Shown here: piece by piece, positions 52,255 through 61,214 of the stretch
Numbering within the stretch: position 1 is the stretch's first letter
Layout of the letters: every line of letters starts with the position of its first letter
Assembly (NCBI RefSeq): GCF_016745275.1
Contig: NZ_JADOEP010000003.1
Coordinates: forward strand, 62,001-126,000
Direction: 5' to 3'
Length of the DNA stretch: 64,000 nt
From: Enterococcus sp. BWB1-3
GTDB lineage: Bacteria > Bacillota > Bacilli > Lactobacillales > Enterococcaceae
Notes under the pieces: generated by a model
The model's database searches: none
Seen by the model: the letters and a program-made list of their open reading frames with translations, nothing else
Told to the model about the DNA's origin: nothing
Position numbers and translations under genes: made by a program

Positions 52255-52633
52255 GCAAAAAGCCCTCAGAAAACAAACCTGCTGTTTTCTGAGGGCGAAT
52301 AATATTCATCCACGGTACCACCTCACTGAAAAGAATTTTATCAATCCTGTGAACGACCCGAAAAAACAAAAAACCCCCAAACCATAAAAAAACTATGGTT
52401 TGAGGGTGAAAAGTCACGGTGCCACCTCAATATTGAAAGAATCATTCTTTCCTCTCTATCAGTCGTCTATCAACGACCTTTCTCTGTAACGGGAGTACCC
52501 GGAAATGCCTACTCTGGTTCAACATTTCGCTCGAAAGTCCATTCACAATTCCTTCCCTGCTGATTTCCACCACCATCAGCTCGCTGTAAAGTACCGGATA
52601 TTGCTACTCCTCTTTCTCAAAGCTTCACTATTG
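52255..52633 (-). ncRNA. Tryptophan T-box leader with two antiterminator/terminator modules
   Basis: A long Stem I region contains the likely specifier TGG (complement of 52539-52541, context GAATGGAC). It is followed by T-box motif 1 AGGTGGCACCGTG (52415-52427) with terminator 1 (52362-52408), then directly by T-box motif 2 AGGTGGTACCGTG (52311-52323) with terminator 2 (52255-52296). Only about 40 nt separate terminator 1 from T-box 2, so there is no second Stem I. UGGC of motif 1 pairs fully with a GCCA tRNA end, as expected for tRNA-Trp; UGGU of motif 2 would need a G-U pair. Confidence 0.85.
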
Positions 52634-52639
52634 TTCCTC

Positions 52640-52668
52640 ATTATATTCTCATTTATCTGCTGTGTCAA
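52640..52668 (-). promoter_or_regulatory. trp operon promoter
   Basis: Perfect consensus on the minus strand: TTGACA (52663-52668), 17-bp spacer, TATAAT (52640-52645). Confidence 0.9.
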
Positions 52669-52735
52669 CATTTTTCCATTAAACAGATGAATCAGGAAAA
52701 ACCTCAGATACAACAGGTTTTAGAAAGACCACAGA

Positions 52736-53974
52736 TTAACTGTGTACCCCACCTGCTGCATTCTCTTTGATGATTTCCACAATTGTTTTCACAGCAGCCT
52801 CCATCGCCTCCGCTGTGATAAACTCATACTGTCCATGAAAATTTTCTCCTCCGGCAAATAAATTAGGCGTAGGCAAGCCCAAATAAGAGATTTTCGAGCC
52901 GTCCGTTCCACCGCGAAATGGAGCAATCAACGGTTTGATCCCCAGATTATTCATTGCTTTCACAGCCAGCTCGACAGGCCGCATGTCCTTTTCAATAATC
53001 TCCTTCATGTTGTAGTACTGATCGACAAACGTAATAGTACATCTTGGACGATCCAGCTGCCCATTCACTTCTTCGACTCTTTCCTGAAGAAATTGTTTCC
53101 GTGCAGCAAATTTCTCCTTGTCATGATCACGAATAATATAGGTCAGCTCTGCATGATCCAAGGTTCCTGAGAAGCGATTCAACAGGTAAAATCCTTCATA
53201 ACCCCTTGTTTTTTCAGGTACTTCATCAGCCGGCAGCAATGCATCGATCTGTTCTCCAACTTTGATTGCGTTAACCATAAGACCGTATGCTGTTCCCGGA
53301 TGCACACTGGTTCCTTCAATTTCAATCACAGCTTGAGCGGCATTAAATGTTTCATACTCAAAGCTGCCGACTCTCCCGCTGTCCACCGTATAAGCAAACG
53401 TTGCCGGGAAAGCAGCCACATCGAAGCGGTCAGCCCCTCTGCCGATTTCTTCGTCCGGACCAAATGCAATCCAGACATCTCCACGGCTGATCTCAGGATG
53501 CTCAAGCAGATAGATCACAGCTTCTATGATTTCCGCAACTCCTGCCTTGTCATCAGCACCCAGCAGTGTTGTACCATCGGTCGTAATCAATGTCTGTCCC
53601 TTGTAGTCTTTTAAATTGGGGAATTCTTCCACCTTCATTGTAAGACCCAATTCTCTGTTCAACAACACATCCTGACCATCATACTCAGGAAAAATCTGAG
53701 GTGTAATCCCCTCTGCTTCAAAATCTGCCGTATCCAAATGCGCAATAAACCCAATTGCCGGAATATCTGTTGTTGTATTTTTAGGCAGTCGTGCAGTCAA
53801 GAAACCATTCTTCTCATTATAATGGATATCTGATAAGCCCAGCTCTGACAGTTCCTTTTCAATCACCCTTGCCAGCTCGATCTGACCCGGTGTTGTCGGA
53901 ATCGTCTGACTGGCTGCATCGGAACGTGTATTTACTTTTACATATCTGATAAAACGATCCACTAATTGACTCAC
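52736..53974 (-). CDS. pepT: Peptidase T (tripeptide aminopeptidase)
   Basis: 412 aa M20B zinc peptidase. 'IGFIAHLDTADFEAEG' and 'TTLLGADDKAGVAEI' bring the first metal ligands, 'WIAFGPDEEIGRGADRFD' the catalytic Glu, and 'LIAPFRGGTDGSKISYLGLPTPNLFAGGENFHG' the C-terminal site. Releases the N-terminal residue of tripeptides in the cytoplasm. 76 nt downstream of the peptide-binding protein gene with no terminator between them, so probably co-transcribed with it. Confidence 0.95.
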   Translation of the reverse strand: MSQLVDRFIRYVKVNTRSDAASQTIPTTPGQIELARVIEKELSELGLSDIHYNEKNGFLTARLPKNTTTDIPAIGFIAHLDTADFEAEGITPQIFPEYDGQDVLLNRELGLTMKVEEFPNLKDYKGQTLITTDGTTLLGADDKAGVAEIIEAVIYLLEHPEISRGDVWIAFGPDEEIGRGADRFDVAAFPATFAYTVDSGRVGSFEYETFNAAQAVIEIEGTSVHPGTAYGLMVNAIKVGEQIDALLPADEVPEKTRGYEGFYLLNRFSGTLDHAELTYIIRDHDKEKFAARKQFLQERVEEVNGQLDRPRCTITFVDQYYNMKEIIEKDMRPVELAVKAMNNLGIKPLIAPFRGGTDGSKISYLGLPTPNLFAGGENFHGQYEFITAEAMEAAVKTIVEIIKENAAGGVHS

Positions 53975-54050
53975 TGTTTTCCTCCGTTCATCAGAACATG
54001 TCTGAAAACTCCAAAAACGAAATTTCCAGACATGCGCTGCTTATTATTTT

Positions 54051-55694
54051 CTATTCTTCAATGTAGGCTGTGCGCAGATTAAAATAATCTCCATATAAAT
54101 GATAACTGATCCCCTTCACTGTTGGATTGATCAGATAGTTGGAGGCGCTTTGGTAAATAGGAACCTGCGCTGCATCTTCATCCAGTAAAATATCTTCTGC
54201 TTTTTTATAATCCTCAAATTGTACATTTGGAGAATTAGCATCTGTCGTTTTCGCCTGATTCACCAGTTTGTCATACTCAGCATCTTTATATCCTCCGTAA
54301 TTGTATGCAGAGCTGCCTTCATACAAGTTGAAATACGAATCCAGATCACTGCTGCCGGCAATCCAGCCTGACAGAGACAATTCGTACTCTTTGTCTTTAC
54401 GGGATTGAGTAACATTATTTTTGGGCTGTGCAGAAATCGTAACTTCCAAGCCCTCAAGATTTTCCTGCAGCTGACTTTGAACATATTCAGAAATTTTCTT
54501 ACCCTGTTCATCATCGGATGCCAGTAATGTTAATTTCACTGTTTTACCAAGATCAGACTGAGCCTTTTTCCATTCTTCTCTTGCTTTCTCTACATCATAA
54601 ACCAGATGATCACCGCTGTAAGCTCTGAAATCTTCTGAAGTATCCGGATTTGTGTAAAGGTTCGCCGGGATTAACCCATTTAACGGTTTTGAACCGTCAT
54701 TTAACACATTGGTTGTCAGTGCTTCTTTATCAATCGCCTGTGCAATTGCTTTTCTCAAGTGCAGATTCGCTAAAGGCGTACCTTCTTTTTTGTTAAAATC
54801 AAGAAAATAATTGGCCACATCTGAATAGCTGATATAGCCCGGATCATCGCTGTACTGTGCAACATACTGTCCACTGATTCTGGTTAGATCCAGCTCACCG
54901 GTCTGATACAGATTAATCCCTGTATTTTCTTCCTTAACGGTTGTAACATCTACTTCTTCCAGCCTCACTTCGTCAGCTGCATAATACTCAGGATTCTTTT
55001 TCAGTGTCCAGGTATCAGAAGAAATTGTCCAGTCGGCAATTGTAAACGGTCCGCTGTAAATCAGATGCTCACTGTCAATCCCATAATCTTCGCCCTGTTC
55101 TGTAACGTATGCTTCATTTTGAGGTGCCAGCCAACCAATGGAGACCACTGAAAGGAATGACGGCTGTGCCTGATCCAAGGTCACAATAAATTGATTGTCC
55201 TTCGCTTCAATACCCATTTCATCAACCGATTTTTCACCTGTACGAATCGCTTTGCTGTTCTTCACGTTATCCAGCAAATACGCATTAGGTCCGATTGTTT
55301 CAGGAGTGACCAGACGTTTCCAGGAGTACTCAAAATCTTCAGCAGTAATTGGTTCCCCGTTGCTCCACTTAATATCGTCTCTCAGTGTAAATGTATAAAT
55401 CAGACCATCCTCACTAATATCTAGTTTTTCCGCCAATCCTGGAATTGGTGTGCTGTCATCATCAAAACGATAAAGTCCTTCAAACAGATGCTGAATCATT
55501 GTAAATGTATTTTTGTCCATTGCCTGCGTTGTATCCAGTGTTGAAATCGGAGCAGGAGAACTGATTTTAATTTTCTGTTCCACACTGCTTGCTTCCTTAT
55601 CTGTCGCTTTTGTTGATTCTGATGCTGTTCCGCCGCACGCACTCAATAGTAGTGCTAAAGCAGCCAACCCTGTTGCAATCACTCGTTTTTTCAT
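54051..55694 (-). CDS. oppA: OppA-type oligopeptide-binding lipoprotein
   Basis: 547 aa from ATG 55694 (AGGAGG upstream). Signal peptide 'MKKRVIATGLAALALLLSAC' with lipobox LLSA-C, then an SBP_bac_5 domain ('LDTTQAMDKNTFTMIQHLFEGLYRFDDD', 'YTFTLRDDIKWSNGEPITAEDFEYSWKR'). Captures peptides at the cell surface for an Opp-type permease that is not encoded here. A T-box leader controls it, so expression should rise when a charged tRNA is short. Confidence 0.9.
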   Translation of the reverse strand: MKKRVIATGLAALALLLSACGGTASESTKATDKEASSVEQKIKISSPAPISTLDTTQAMDKNTFTMIQHLFEGLYRFDDDSTPIPGLAEKLDISEDGLIYTFTLRDDIKWSNGEPITAEDFEYSWKRLVTPETIGPNAYLLDNVKNSKAIRTGEKSVDEMGIEAKDNQFIVTLDQAQPSFLSVVSIGWLAPQNEAYVTEQGEDYGIDSEHLIYSGPFTIADWTISSDTWTLKKNPEYYAADEVRLEEVDVTTVKEENTGINLYQTGELDLTRISGQYVAQYSDDPGYISYSDVANYFLDFNKKEGTPLANLHLRKAIAQAIDKEALTTNVLNDGSKPLNGLIPANLYTNPDTSEDFRAYSGDHLVYDVEKAREEWKKAQSDLGKTVKLTLLASDDEQGKKISEYVQSQLQENLEGLEVTISAQPKNNVTQSRKDKEYELSLSGWIAGSSDLDSYFNLYEGSSAYNYGGYKDAEYDKLVNQAKTTDANSPNVQFEDYKKAEDILLDEDAAQVPIYQSASNYLINPTVKGISYHLYGDYFNLRTAYIEE

Positions 55695-55782
55695 ACTTAT
55701 TTCCTCCTTCATTAACTATGCTACCCATACTTAAAATTCTGTTCCCTGCTGCGATGCGAATCGTATTTTCATCCAAAAATGT

Positions 55783-56050
55783 AACAAAAAAGCCCTCATC
55801 CTTGTAAAAAGGACGAGAGCTTAAGCTATCGCGGTACCACCTTCATTGACTGTAAAAAAGTCCACTCTATCAGTACAAACATACTGAGGTGCTGTAACAG
55901 GCACTCCTGTATTGGCTTAAATATTCAACCAATCTGTTCAAAGGCCATTTTCTTCCTCAGCATCACTATCTCTTTCCACCAGTCGAGACTCTCTTTAAGC
56001 TGTCTGAAAAATACTTTCCTTCTCATCACATTTCTATAGATAACATGTTA
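55783..56050 (-). ncRNA. T-box leader of the oppA-pepT unit
   Basis: T-box AGGTGGTACCGCG (55830-55842), terminator stem GCTCTCGTCCT / AGGATGAGGGC followed by TTTTTTGTT, and an upstream Stem I with AGAGAGT and the specifier region AAAATGGCCTTTGAAC. The segment aligns with the trp leader (AATGGACTTTCGA), suggesting UGG (Trp); AUG (Met), one base upstream, is the alternative. Confidence 0.8.
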
Positions 56051-56056
56051 CTGAGA

Positions 56057-56085
56057 ATATTAACAGATAATTTTTTAACAGTCAA
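56057..56085 (-). promoter_or_regulatory. oppA promoter
   Basis: TTGACT (56080-56085), 17-bp spacer, TAATAT (56057-56062) on the minus strand. Confidence 0.7.
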
Positions 56086-56124
56086 TTCATTTTAAACCAT
56101 TATTTCATTAAAAATTTTAATGGA

Positions 56125-57087
56125 TTAGTCAAATGCTTTCGTGACATCTTCGATCATTAAATGCGTAGACTCAAGTCCGCCGCCGCTTAGATACCAGACA
56201 TCCGGCTGCAATGTGATTACTTTTCCGTTTTTACCTGCATTTGTTTGCTTGATGAGTTCATTTTCAGTAATATTATTGTTTGTTTCATCTCCGCCAATCG
56301 CCTGTGTCCGATCCACAACAAACAGAATATCAGGATTTTTTTCCAGTACATATTCATAAGAAACGCTTTGACCATGAGTAGAAGCTTCGATCGCATCATC
56401 TGCCTGGGCAAAACCAAATGTATCATGAACAATACCAAAACGAGATCCTTCACCATATGCAGACAACTGACCTTCATTCAACAGAACAACCAGTGCTTTC
56501 TCACCGGATGCTTCCGCTTTTTCTTTCAACTCTGCAATCTCAGTTTCCAGTGAGCTGATTTCTTTTTCAGCTTCATCCTGTTTATCAAAAATCTCTGCAA
56601 GTGTTTTGATATTTTGTTTTGTTGAATTCCATGTATCAGACGCATCTACTGAAAGATAGACCGTTGGCGCAATTTTGCTCAGGTCCTCTTTGAAATCACT
56701 TTGGCGACCGGAAATAATAATCAGCTCCGGCTGTAGTTCATTGATTTTTTCCAAATCAGGTTCTTTGATGCCGCCTGTAGATTCTACATCTGCATATTTA
56801 TCAAGATATTTGGGAAGACTTGAAGTTGGTGCACCAATAACCATATCACCGACACCCAGCGCATCCAATGTATCCAGTGAACCATTATCAAATACAACGA
56901 CTTTTGTTGGATTTTTCGGTACTTCAACAGTGCCGTCCGAATCCTTCACAGTAAGGGTTGTTGCTTTTTCACTGCTCACAGCTGTTGAAGAATCTGTCGA
57001 GCCTGATTCCTGGCCATTTCCGCATGCTCCTAATATCAATACTGCAGCAACTGAAAATACTGCAAATGCTAAAATTCTCTTCTTCAT
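56125..57087 (-). CDS. yclQ: Siderophore ABC transporter substrate-binding lipoprotein (YclQ-like)
   Basis: 320 aa from ATG 57087 (GGAGG upstream). Lipoprotein signal 'MKKRILAFAVFSVAAVLILGAC', then a periplasmic-binding fold of the FecB/CeuA type: 'KVVVFDNGSLDTLDALGVGD', 'EPDLEKINELQPELIIISGR', 'FGIVHDTFGFAQADD'. Captures a ferric siderophore (catecholate type in the B. subtilis homologue) and delivers it to the permease. A 227-bp gap with a repeat separates it from the ATPase gene. Confidence 0.88.
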   Translation of the reverse strand: MKKRILAFAVFSVAAVLILGACGNGQESGSTDSSTAVSSEKATTLTVKDSDGTVEVPKNPTKVVVFDNGSLDTLDALGVGDMVIGAPTSSLPKYLDKYADVESTGGIKEPDLEKINELQPELIIISGRQSDFKEDLSKIAPTVYLSVDASDTWNSTKQNIKTLAEIFDKQDEAEKEISSLETEIAELKEKAEASGEKALVVLLNEGQLSAYGEGSRFGIVHDTFGFAQADDAIEASTHGQSVSYEYVLEKNPDILFVVDRTQAIGGDETNNNITENELIKQTNAGKNGKVITLQPDVWYLSGGGLESTHLMIEDVTKAFD

Positions 57088-57288
57088 TTCGTTTCCTCCA
57101 ACTTTGTATTTTCTTTTATTACGGTCTCTTAAAACCTGATACACAGTGTTTTAAAAGCAGCTTCTTTGACAATAAGCCGAAATTATTGAGAATTACTATT
57201 TTATATAAAATAGATGTTTCCTCATGAGACACTCGTCACAGTTTAGGTCATATAAGTGATGATCAATACCTGCCTAGTGCTTACTTCT

Positions 57289-57342
57289 GGAACGCCGTTT
57301 ATTCAGTCTTAGGGGACTCAAACAGACTTTTGTCACAGACCC
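57289..57342 (-). repeat. Partial copy of an intergenic repeat
   Basis: 54 bp on the minus strand, 44/54 identical to 60923-60976, the left end of the larger repeat near nagB. Shared core GAATAAACGG-GTTCC and the terminal TGTGACA. Located between the ATPase and substrate-binding protein genes of the iron transporter. Confidence 0.7.
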
Positions 57343-57370
57343 TCTATCAAACAGTGTTATTAATCGTTGC

Positions 57371-58129
57371 TTAGCTAAAATACATACAGAATCGTTTTCC
57401 CTCTATTTCACAGATACGAATAGTCATATCATATAACTGATTGAGCGTTTCCGATTGAATCATTTCCTCCGTCGTACCGTGAGCGAATAACTTTCCGTCT
57501 TTCATTGCGACAATTTCATCTGCATAGCTGGCCGCAAAATTGATATCGTGAAGTACGATGATAACTGTTTTCCCAAACTCATCAACCAGCCGCCGCAAAA
57601 TCTGCATCATCTGCACCGCATAATTCATATCCAAATTATTTAACGGCTCATCCAGCAAAATATAGTTGGTATCCTGAGCAATCACCATAGCAATGTATGC
57701 TCGCTGCAGCTGACCGCCGGATAATGTATCAATCATCGTATCCGCCAGATCAGTCAGACCGAGATGCGCCATTGCTTCATCCACTTTTAGATGGTCTTCT
57801 TTGTTCAGCCGTCCTTTTGAATAAGGAAAACGCCCGAAACTGACCAGCTCTCTGACTGAAAGCTTTAAATTGATACTATTTGCCTGTTTCAGAATCGACA
57901 GTTTTCGAGACAGTTCATTCTGTTTCCATGTCTTTACTTCATTATGATCCAGGTAAATTTCTCCTGTATCTTTCGGAATCAATCGGCTCATCATGGAAAG
58001 CAATGTACTTTTGCCCGCTCCATTTGGTCCAATAAAAGCCGTCAGTTTTTGCTCCTCAACGGGCAATTTAATTTCTGAAACAACGAACGTATCGCCATAC
58101 TTCTTTGAAACATTTTTTATTTCAATCAT
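57371..58129 (-). CDS. yclP: Siderophore ABC transporter ATP-binding protein (YclP-like)
   Basis: 252 aa. Walker A 'FIGPNGAGKSTLLSMM', signature 'DTLSGGQLQRAYIAMV', Walker B 'YILLDEPLNNLDM', H-loop 'IIVLHDINFAASYADEIV'. FepC/YclP type. Start overlaps the permease stop by 4 nt. Confidence 0.92.
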   Translation of the reverse strand: MIEIKNVSKKYGDTFVVSEIKLPVEEQKLTAFIGPNGAGKSTLLSMMSRLIPKDTGEIYLDHNEVKTWKQNELSRKLSILKQANSINLKLSVRELVSFGRFPYSKGRLNKEDHLKVDEAMAHLGLTDLADTMIDTLSGGQLQRAYIAMVIAQDTNYILLDEPLNNLDMNYAVQMMQILRRLVDEFGKTVIIVLHDINFAASYADEIVAMKDGKLFAHGTTEEMIQSETLNQLYDMTIRICEIEGKRFCMYFS

Positions 58130-59094
58130 TTCTGCTGCTTCCTTTCATGAATTATTTTCCCGATAAAGTAAACACCGCCGCCAAATTCAATGACAATACT
58201 CAGTGTTGTATTTAATGCAAAAACCTGTTCAACCAAAAACTGACCGGATACCAGCAGGAAGATCGACAGCAGGCTGCCGCAGATAAACAGCTCTCTGTGA
58301 CGATATGTGCCCATCAGCTGATAGCTCATATTCGCAACAATAAATCCTAAAAAAGTCACCGGTCCAACTAAAGCAGTCGAAAGACCCACAATCCCGCTGA
58401 CTGCAATCAAAATCAGCAATTGAAACCTTGAAATATCAATTCCCAGATTTGTTGCCTGATCATTTCCCAGATGAAGAACATCCAGTGAATGACTTTGACT
58501 CCACAAAAATCCCGCAAAAATGACCATTAAACCAGCTGCAATCAGCAGATAATGACTATTTACATTGCCGAAGCTGGCAAAAAGTTTCCCCTGCAGCAAA
58601 TCATATTCATTCGGGTCCATCACTACTTGAAGAAAGGTACTGATACTGCTGAAAAACGTTCCGGCAATCATCCCAATCATCAGCAACAGAAAAAGATCAT
58701 TTTTCCCTCTGCCAAGCAGAAATTTTGAAAGCAGTACGCTGATACTCATCATCAACAGAATATTTCCCAAAAATTGAGGCAATGATTCTTTCCCTAATAT
58801 TGCCTGCCCTCCTAAAAAGAAAAACAGTGTGGTTTGAATGAAGACATACAACGAATCCAGACCTAAAATATTCGGAGTCAGAAAATGATTCTGTGTCATT
58901 GTCTGAAAGCTGATGGTTCCAAACGCTGAGCCGATACCCACCAAAGCAAATGCCGCTAGTTTTTTCCCTCGTAAGGCAAGCGCAAACGACCAGTTCCCAT
59001 AGGTTTTATAGGTTAAATAAAAGAAACAGATAAGAACGACTCCGATTCCCAATAATACGAATGTCGTAATGGGAGACTTCACTATTTTTTTCAA
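58126..59094 (-). CDS. yclO: Siderophore ABC transporter permease (YclO-like)
   Basis: 322 aa, FecCD family, about nine membrane helices, with the family segment 'LVGPVTFLGFIVANMSYQLMGTYRHRELF' that contacts the ATPase. Pairs with the other permease as a heterodimer. Overlaps its neighbours by 4 nt on each side. Confidence 0.9.
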   Translation of the reverse strand: MKKIVKSPITTFVLLGIGVVLICFFYLTYKTYGNWSFALALRGKKLAAFALVGIGSAFGTISFQTMTQNHFLTPNILGLDSLYVFIQTTLFFFLGGQAILGKESLPQFLGNILLMMSISVLLSKFLLGRGKNDLFLLLMIGMIAGTFFSSISTFLQVVMDPNEYDLLQGKLFASFGNVNSHYLLIAAGLMVIFAGFLWSQSHSLDVLHLGNDQATNLGIDISRFQLLILIAVSGIVGLSTALVGPVTFLGFIVANMSYQLMGTYRHRELFICGSLLSIFLLVSGQFLVEQVFALNTTLSIVIEFGGGVYFIGKIIHERKQQK

Positions 59095-60038
59095 GCTGTC
59101 CTCCTCCTTAATAAAAGGAAGATAAAGATCAGACTGCCAATAACACCAACAACGACACTAACTGGGATTTCATAAGGCGCAATAACAATACGTGCTGCTA
59201 CGTCACAAATCAGCAGAAAAATACTGCCGCCAACTGCCGTAATCCACAAAGTATTCTTCATATGATCTCCATAACGCATCGATACCAGATTCGGAATAAT
59301 AACACCCAGAAAAGGAATGCTTCCCACCATAATCAGAACAACTGCACTTGACAATGCCACAATACTCAAACCTAGAAGCTGTGTCTGCCGATAATTCAAA
59401 CCAACACTATGTGACATGTCTTCCCCCATACCAGCAATCGTAAAGCGATAGGCAAAAAAATATACGATGACTAACAACGGAAGGGTTAGATAAATCAGCT
59501 CATAGCTGCCCTTCATAACTGTGGAAAAATTTCCCTGCAGCCAGGAAGACATATTTTGAACCAATTGAAACTGATAGGCAAAAAAAGTCGCAATCGAACC
59601 GACGATATTTCCGAACATCACACCAATCAACGGAATCATCACCTGATTCTTCGGTGGTAAGAACCGTGTCAGCGAAAGAAAAATCAATGTACCGCCAAAA
59701 GCAAACAAAAAAGCGATTAATGAACGAAACAGCAGCGGTGCCGTGGGGAAGAAAATCATGACAACCAGTATCCCGAGTCGTGCACTATCCATTGTTCCCG
59801 CTGTACTTGGCGAAACAAATTTGTTCTGCGTTAAATGCTGCATAATCAATCCAGAAACACTAATCGTACTTCCTGCAATCATTAAACTGACTGTTCTGGG
59901 AATCCGAGTGGTCAGCAACACCAGCTTCTGTTCAGAATCCCATTGGAAAAGCTGGGTAAAAGAAATATCCTTCACACCAACAAAAATCGATAGCAATGCT
60001 AAAAGGAGTATAAACAGAAATAGACCTACTTTTTTCAT
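59091..60038 (-). CDS. yclN: Siderophore ABC transporter permease (YclN-like)
   Basis: 315 aa, FecCD family. 'SGLIMQHLTQNKFVSPSTAGTMDSARLG' and 'GSIPFLGVIIPNLVSMRYGDHMKNT' are diagnostic. First gene of a yclNOPQ-type operon, with a Fur box directly upstream. Confidence 0.9.
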   Translation of the reverse strand: MKKVGLFLFILLLALLSIFVGVKDISFTQLFQWDSEQKLVLLTTRIPRTVSLMIAGSTISVSGLIMQHLTQNKFVSPSTAGTMDSARLGILVVMIFFPTAPLLFRSLIAFLFAFGGTLIFLSLTRFLPPKNQVMIPLIGVMFGNIVGSIATFFAYQFQLVQNMSSWLQGNFSTVMKGSYELIYLTLPLLVIVYFFAYRFTIAGMGEDMSHSVGLNYRQTQLLGLSIVALSSAVVLIMVGSIPFLGVIIPNLVSMRYGDHMKNTLWITAVGGSIFLLICDVAARIVIAPYEIPVSVVVGVIGSLIFIFLLLRRRTA

Positions 60039-60060
60039 GCATGAGCTCCTTTTTCTAATT

Positions 60061-60079
60061 GAGAATGATTTTCATTCTT
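60061..60079. promoter_or_regulatory. Fur box
   Basis: GAGAATGATTTTCATTCTT, a near-perfect palindrome with 15-16 of 19 matches to the Fur consensus GATAATGATAATCATTATC. It lies 22 bp upstream of the yclN-like start, downstream of the promoter, where Fur-iron would block transcription. Confidence 0.88.
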
Positions 60080-60086
60080 AACAACT

Positions 60087-60115
60087 AGTTTATGTGATAT
60101 TTTTTGGAAAAGCAA
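60087..60115 (-). promoter_or_regulatory. Promoter of the iron transporter operon
   Basis: TTGCTT (60110-60115), 17-bp spacer, TAAACT (60087-60092) on the minus strand. Confidence 0.55.
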
Positions 60116-60387
60116 CTATTTTTCGGTATATTCTTATTTTTAGTAATCAATTGACCTACTTCGGATAGTAGTACATAAATCCCAATATATAAACTTTTTA
60201 TGCTATACTTCAAGAGAATGATTCTATGTTTGAGTAGATTTTACATAAGTATTTTCATCATTTTACTATTTGTATAACCATGACAAAAGGACTGAAAGAA
60301 ACCGAAAAAGAAAAGCTTATTGAGGACTTGTGTACTCTGCTTCCATAATAGAGTCCAATACGGGTAATAAACGAAAGGAGCTTTTTT

Positions 60388-60837
60388 ATGACAGATGAAC
60401 TGCAAAAACACCTGGACAGTTCCCTTTACGGCACACCCAGGATCAAGCCAGATGAACAAAAAAAATACATGGGAACTTTTAAAGAACGCTGCTATGTCAC
60501 GATGACTATCGCTCAAATGAAAAATCAAACCGATAGAAAAAACTTTCTGACAGAGCTGAAAAAGTATTCTGACGGTACTGTCCTATTGAACGGAAAAATG
60601 GACATCTCCCTACAAACTACCTATATAAAACTAATTAAAGCACAGGGAAATCGCTTTACAATTGTGAGTGAAGCAGAAAACAGCGGAAATCAGTCATTAG
60701 GTCTGATTATTGCCGCTTCAGAAGCAGTAGATGAAGAAGAAATCGATATTGAAAAGAAATATCCGCAGTCTGACGACAAACAGGATACAAAAGAAGCCGA
60801 ACAGAAAAAAAGCTTTTGGAAGAATTTGTTTAAATAG
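60388..60837 (+). CDS. yueI: YueI-like DUF1694 family protein
   Basis: 149 aa. 'LQKHLDSSLYGTPRIKPDEQKKYMGTFKERCYVTMTIAQM' and 'QTTYIKLIKAQGNRFTIVSEAENS' match the DUF1694 family of Firmicutes, whose function is unknown. The highly charged C-terminus ends KKSFWKNLFK. Single gene, RBS AAAGGAG, with an inverted repeat downstream. Confidence 0.85.
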   Translation: MTDELQKHLDSSLYGTPRIKPDEQKKYMGTFKERCYVTMTIAQMKNQTDRKNFLTELKKYSDGTVLLNGKMDISLQTTYIKLIKAQGNRFTIVSEAENSGNQSLGLIIAASEAVDEEEIDIEKKYPQSDDKQDTKEAEQKKSFWKNLFK

Positions 60838-60867
60838 GCTGCAGCAGTCAGGAAAGATTTCCGGCAA

Positions 60868-60901
60868 AAGCTCTATTCTTCCCAAAAAAAGAATAGAGCT
60901 T
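60868..60901. terminator. Hairpin after yueI
   Basis: Perfect 13-bp stem AAGCTCTATTCTT / AAGAATAGAGCTT about 30 nt after the stop. The T-run is poor, so it may be a weak terminator. Confidence 0.5.
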
Positions 60902-60913
60902 AGCAACATATAC

Positions 60914-61196
60914 ATAAATAACGGGACTGTGACATAAGTATGTCTGAGATCTCTAAAACCGAATAAACGGTGTTCCAAAGCCCCTCCATGCTTCGAGGAT
61001 CGGAACGAAGTGAGAACCGTAGACGCAGAAAAACGGATACAGCGTAATGTTTTGTCTCGAGAATCGTTAGACTCGTAGAGACAGCAGTTCTGGAAATAAG
61101 TCGAACTATACTGAAAATATGAGTAGCTATTTTCGTATAGTTCGACTTATTTCTTGAGACAGAACACTTCTGTCACAACCTCGTTATTTATATAAT
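60914..61196. repeat. MITE-like intergenic repeat, about 280 bp
   Basis: Ends are imperfect inverted repeats (left ATAAATAACGGGACTGTGAC; right end reads ATAAATAACGAGGTTGTGAC on the minus strand). Inside, a perfect 19-bp palindrome arm GAAATAAGTCGAACTATAC (61093-61111) pairs with 61135-61153. No coding frame. A 54-bp end of the same family occurs at 57289-57342. Confidence 0.7.
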
Positions 61197-61214
61197 AGAT
61201 TCTTTTATTAACAC

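Noticed and set aside
53974..54050. Hairpin CATGTCTG / CAGACATG between oppA and pepT as a terminator
   Set aside because: No T-run follows it on the minus strand; it is more likely to affect mRNA stability or be incidental.
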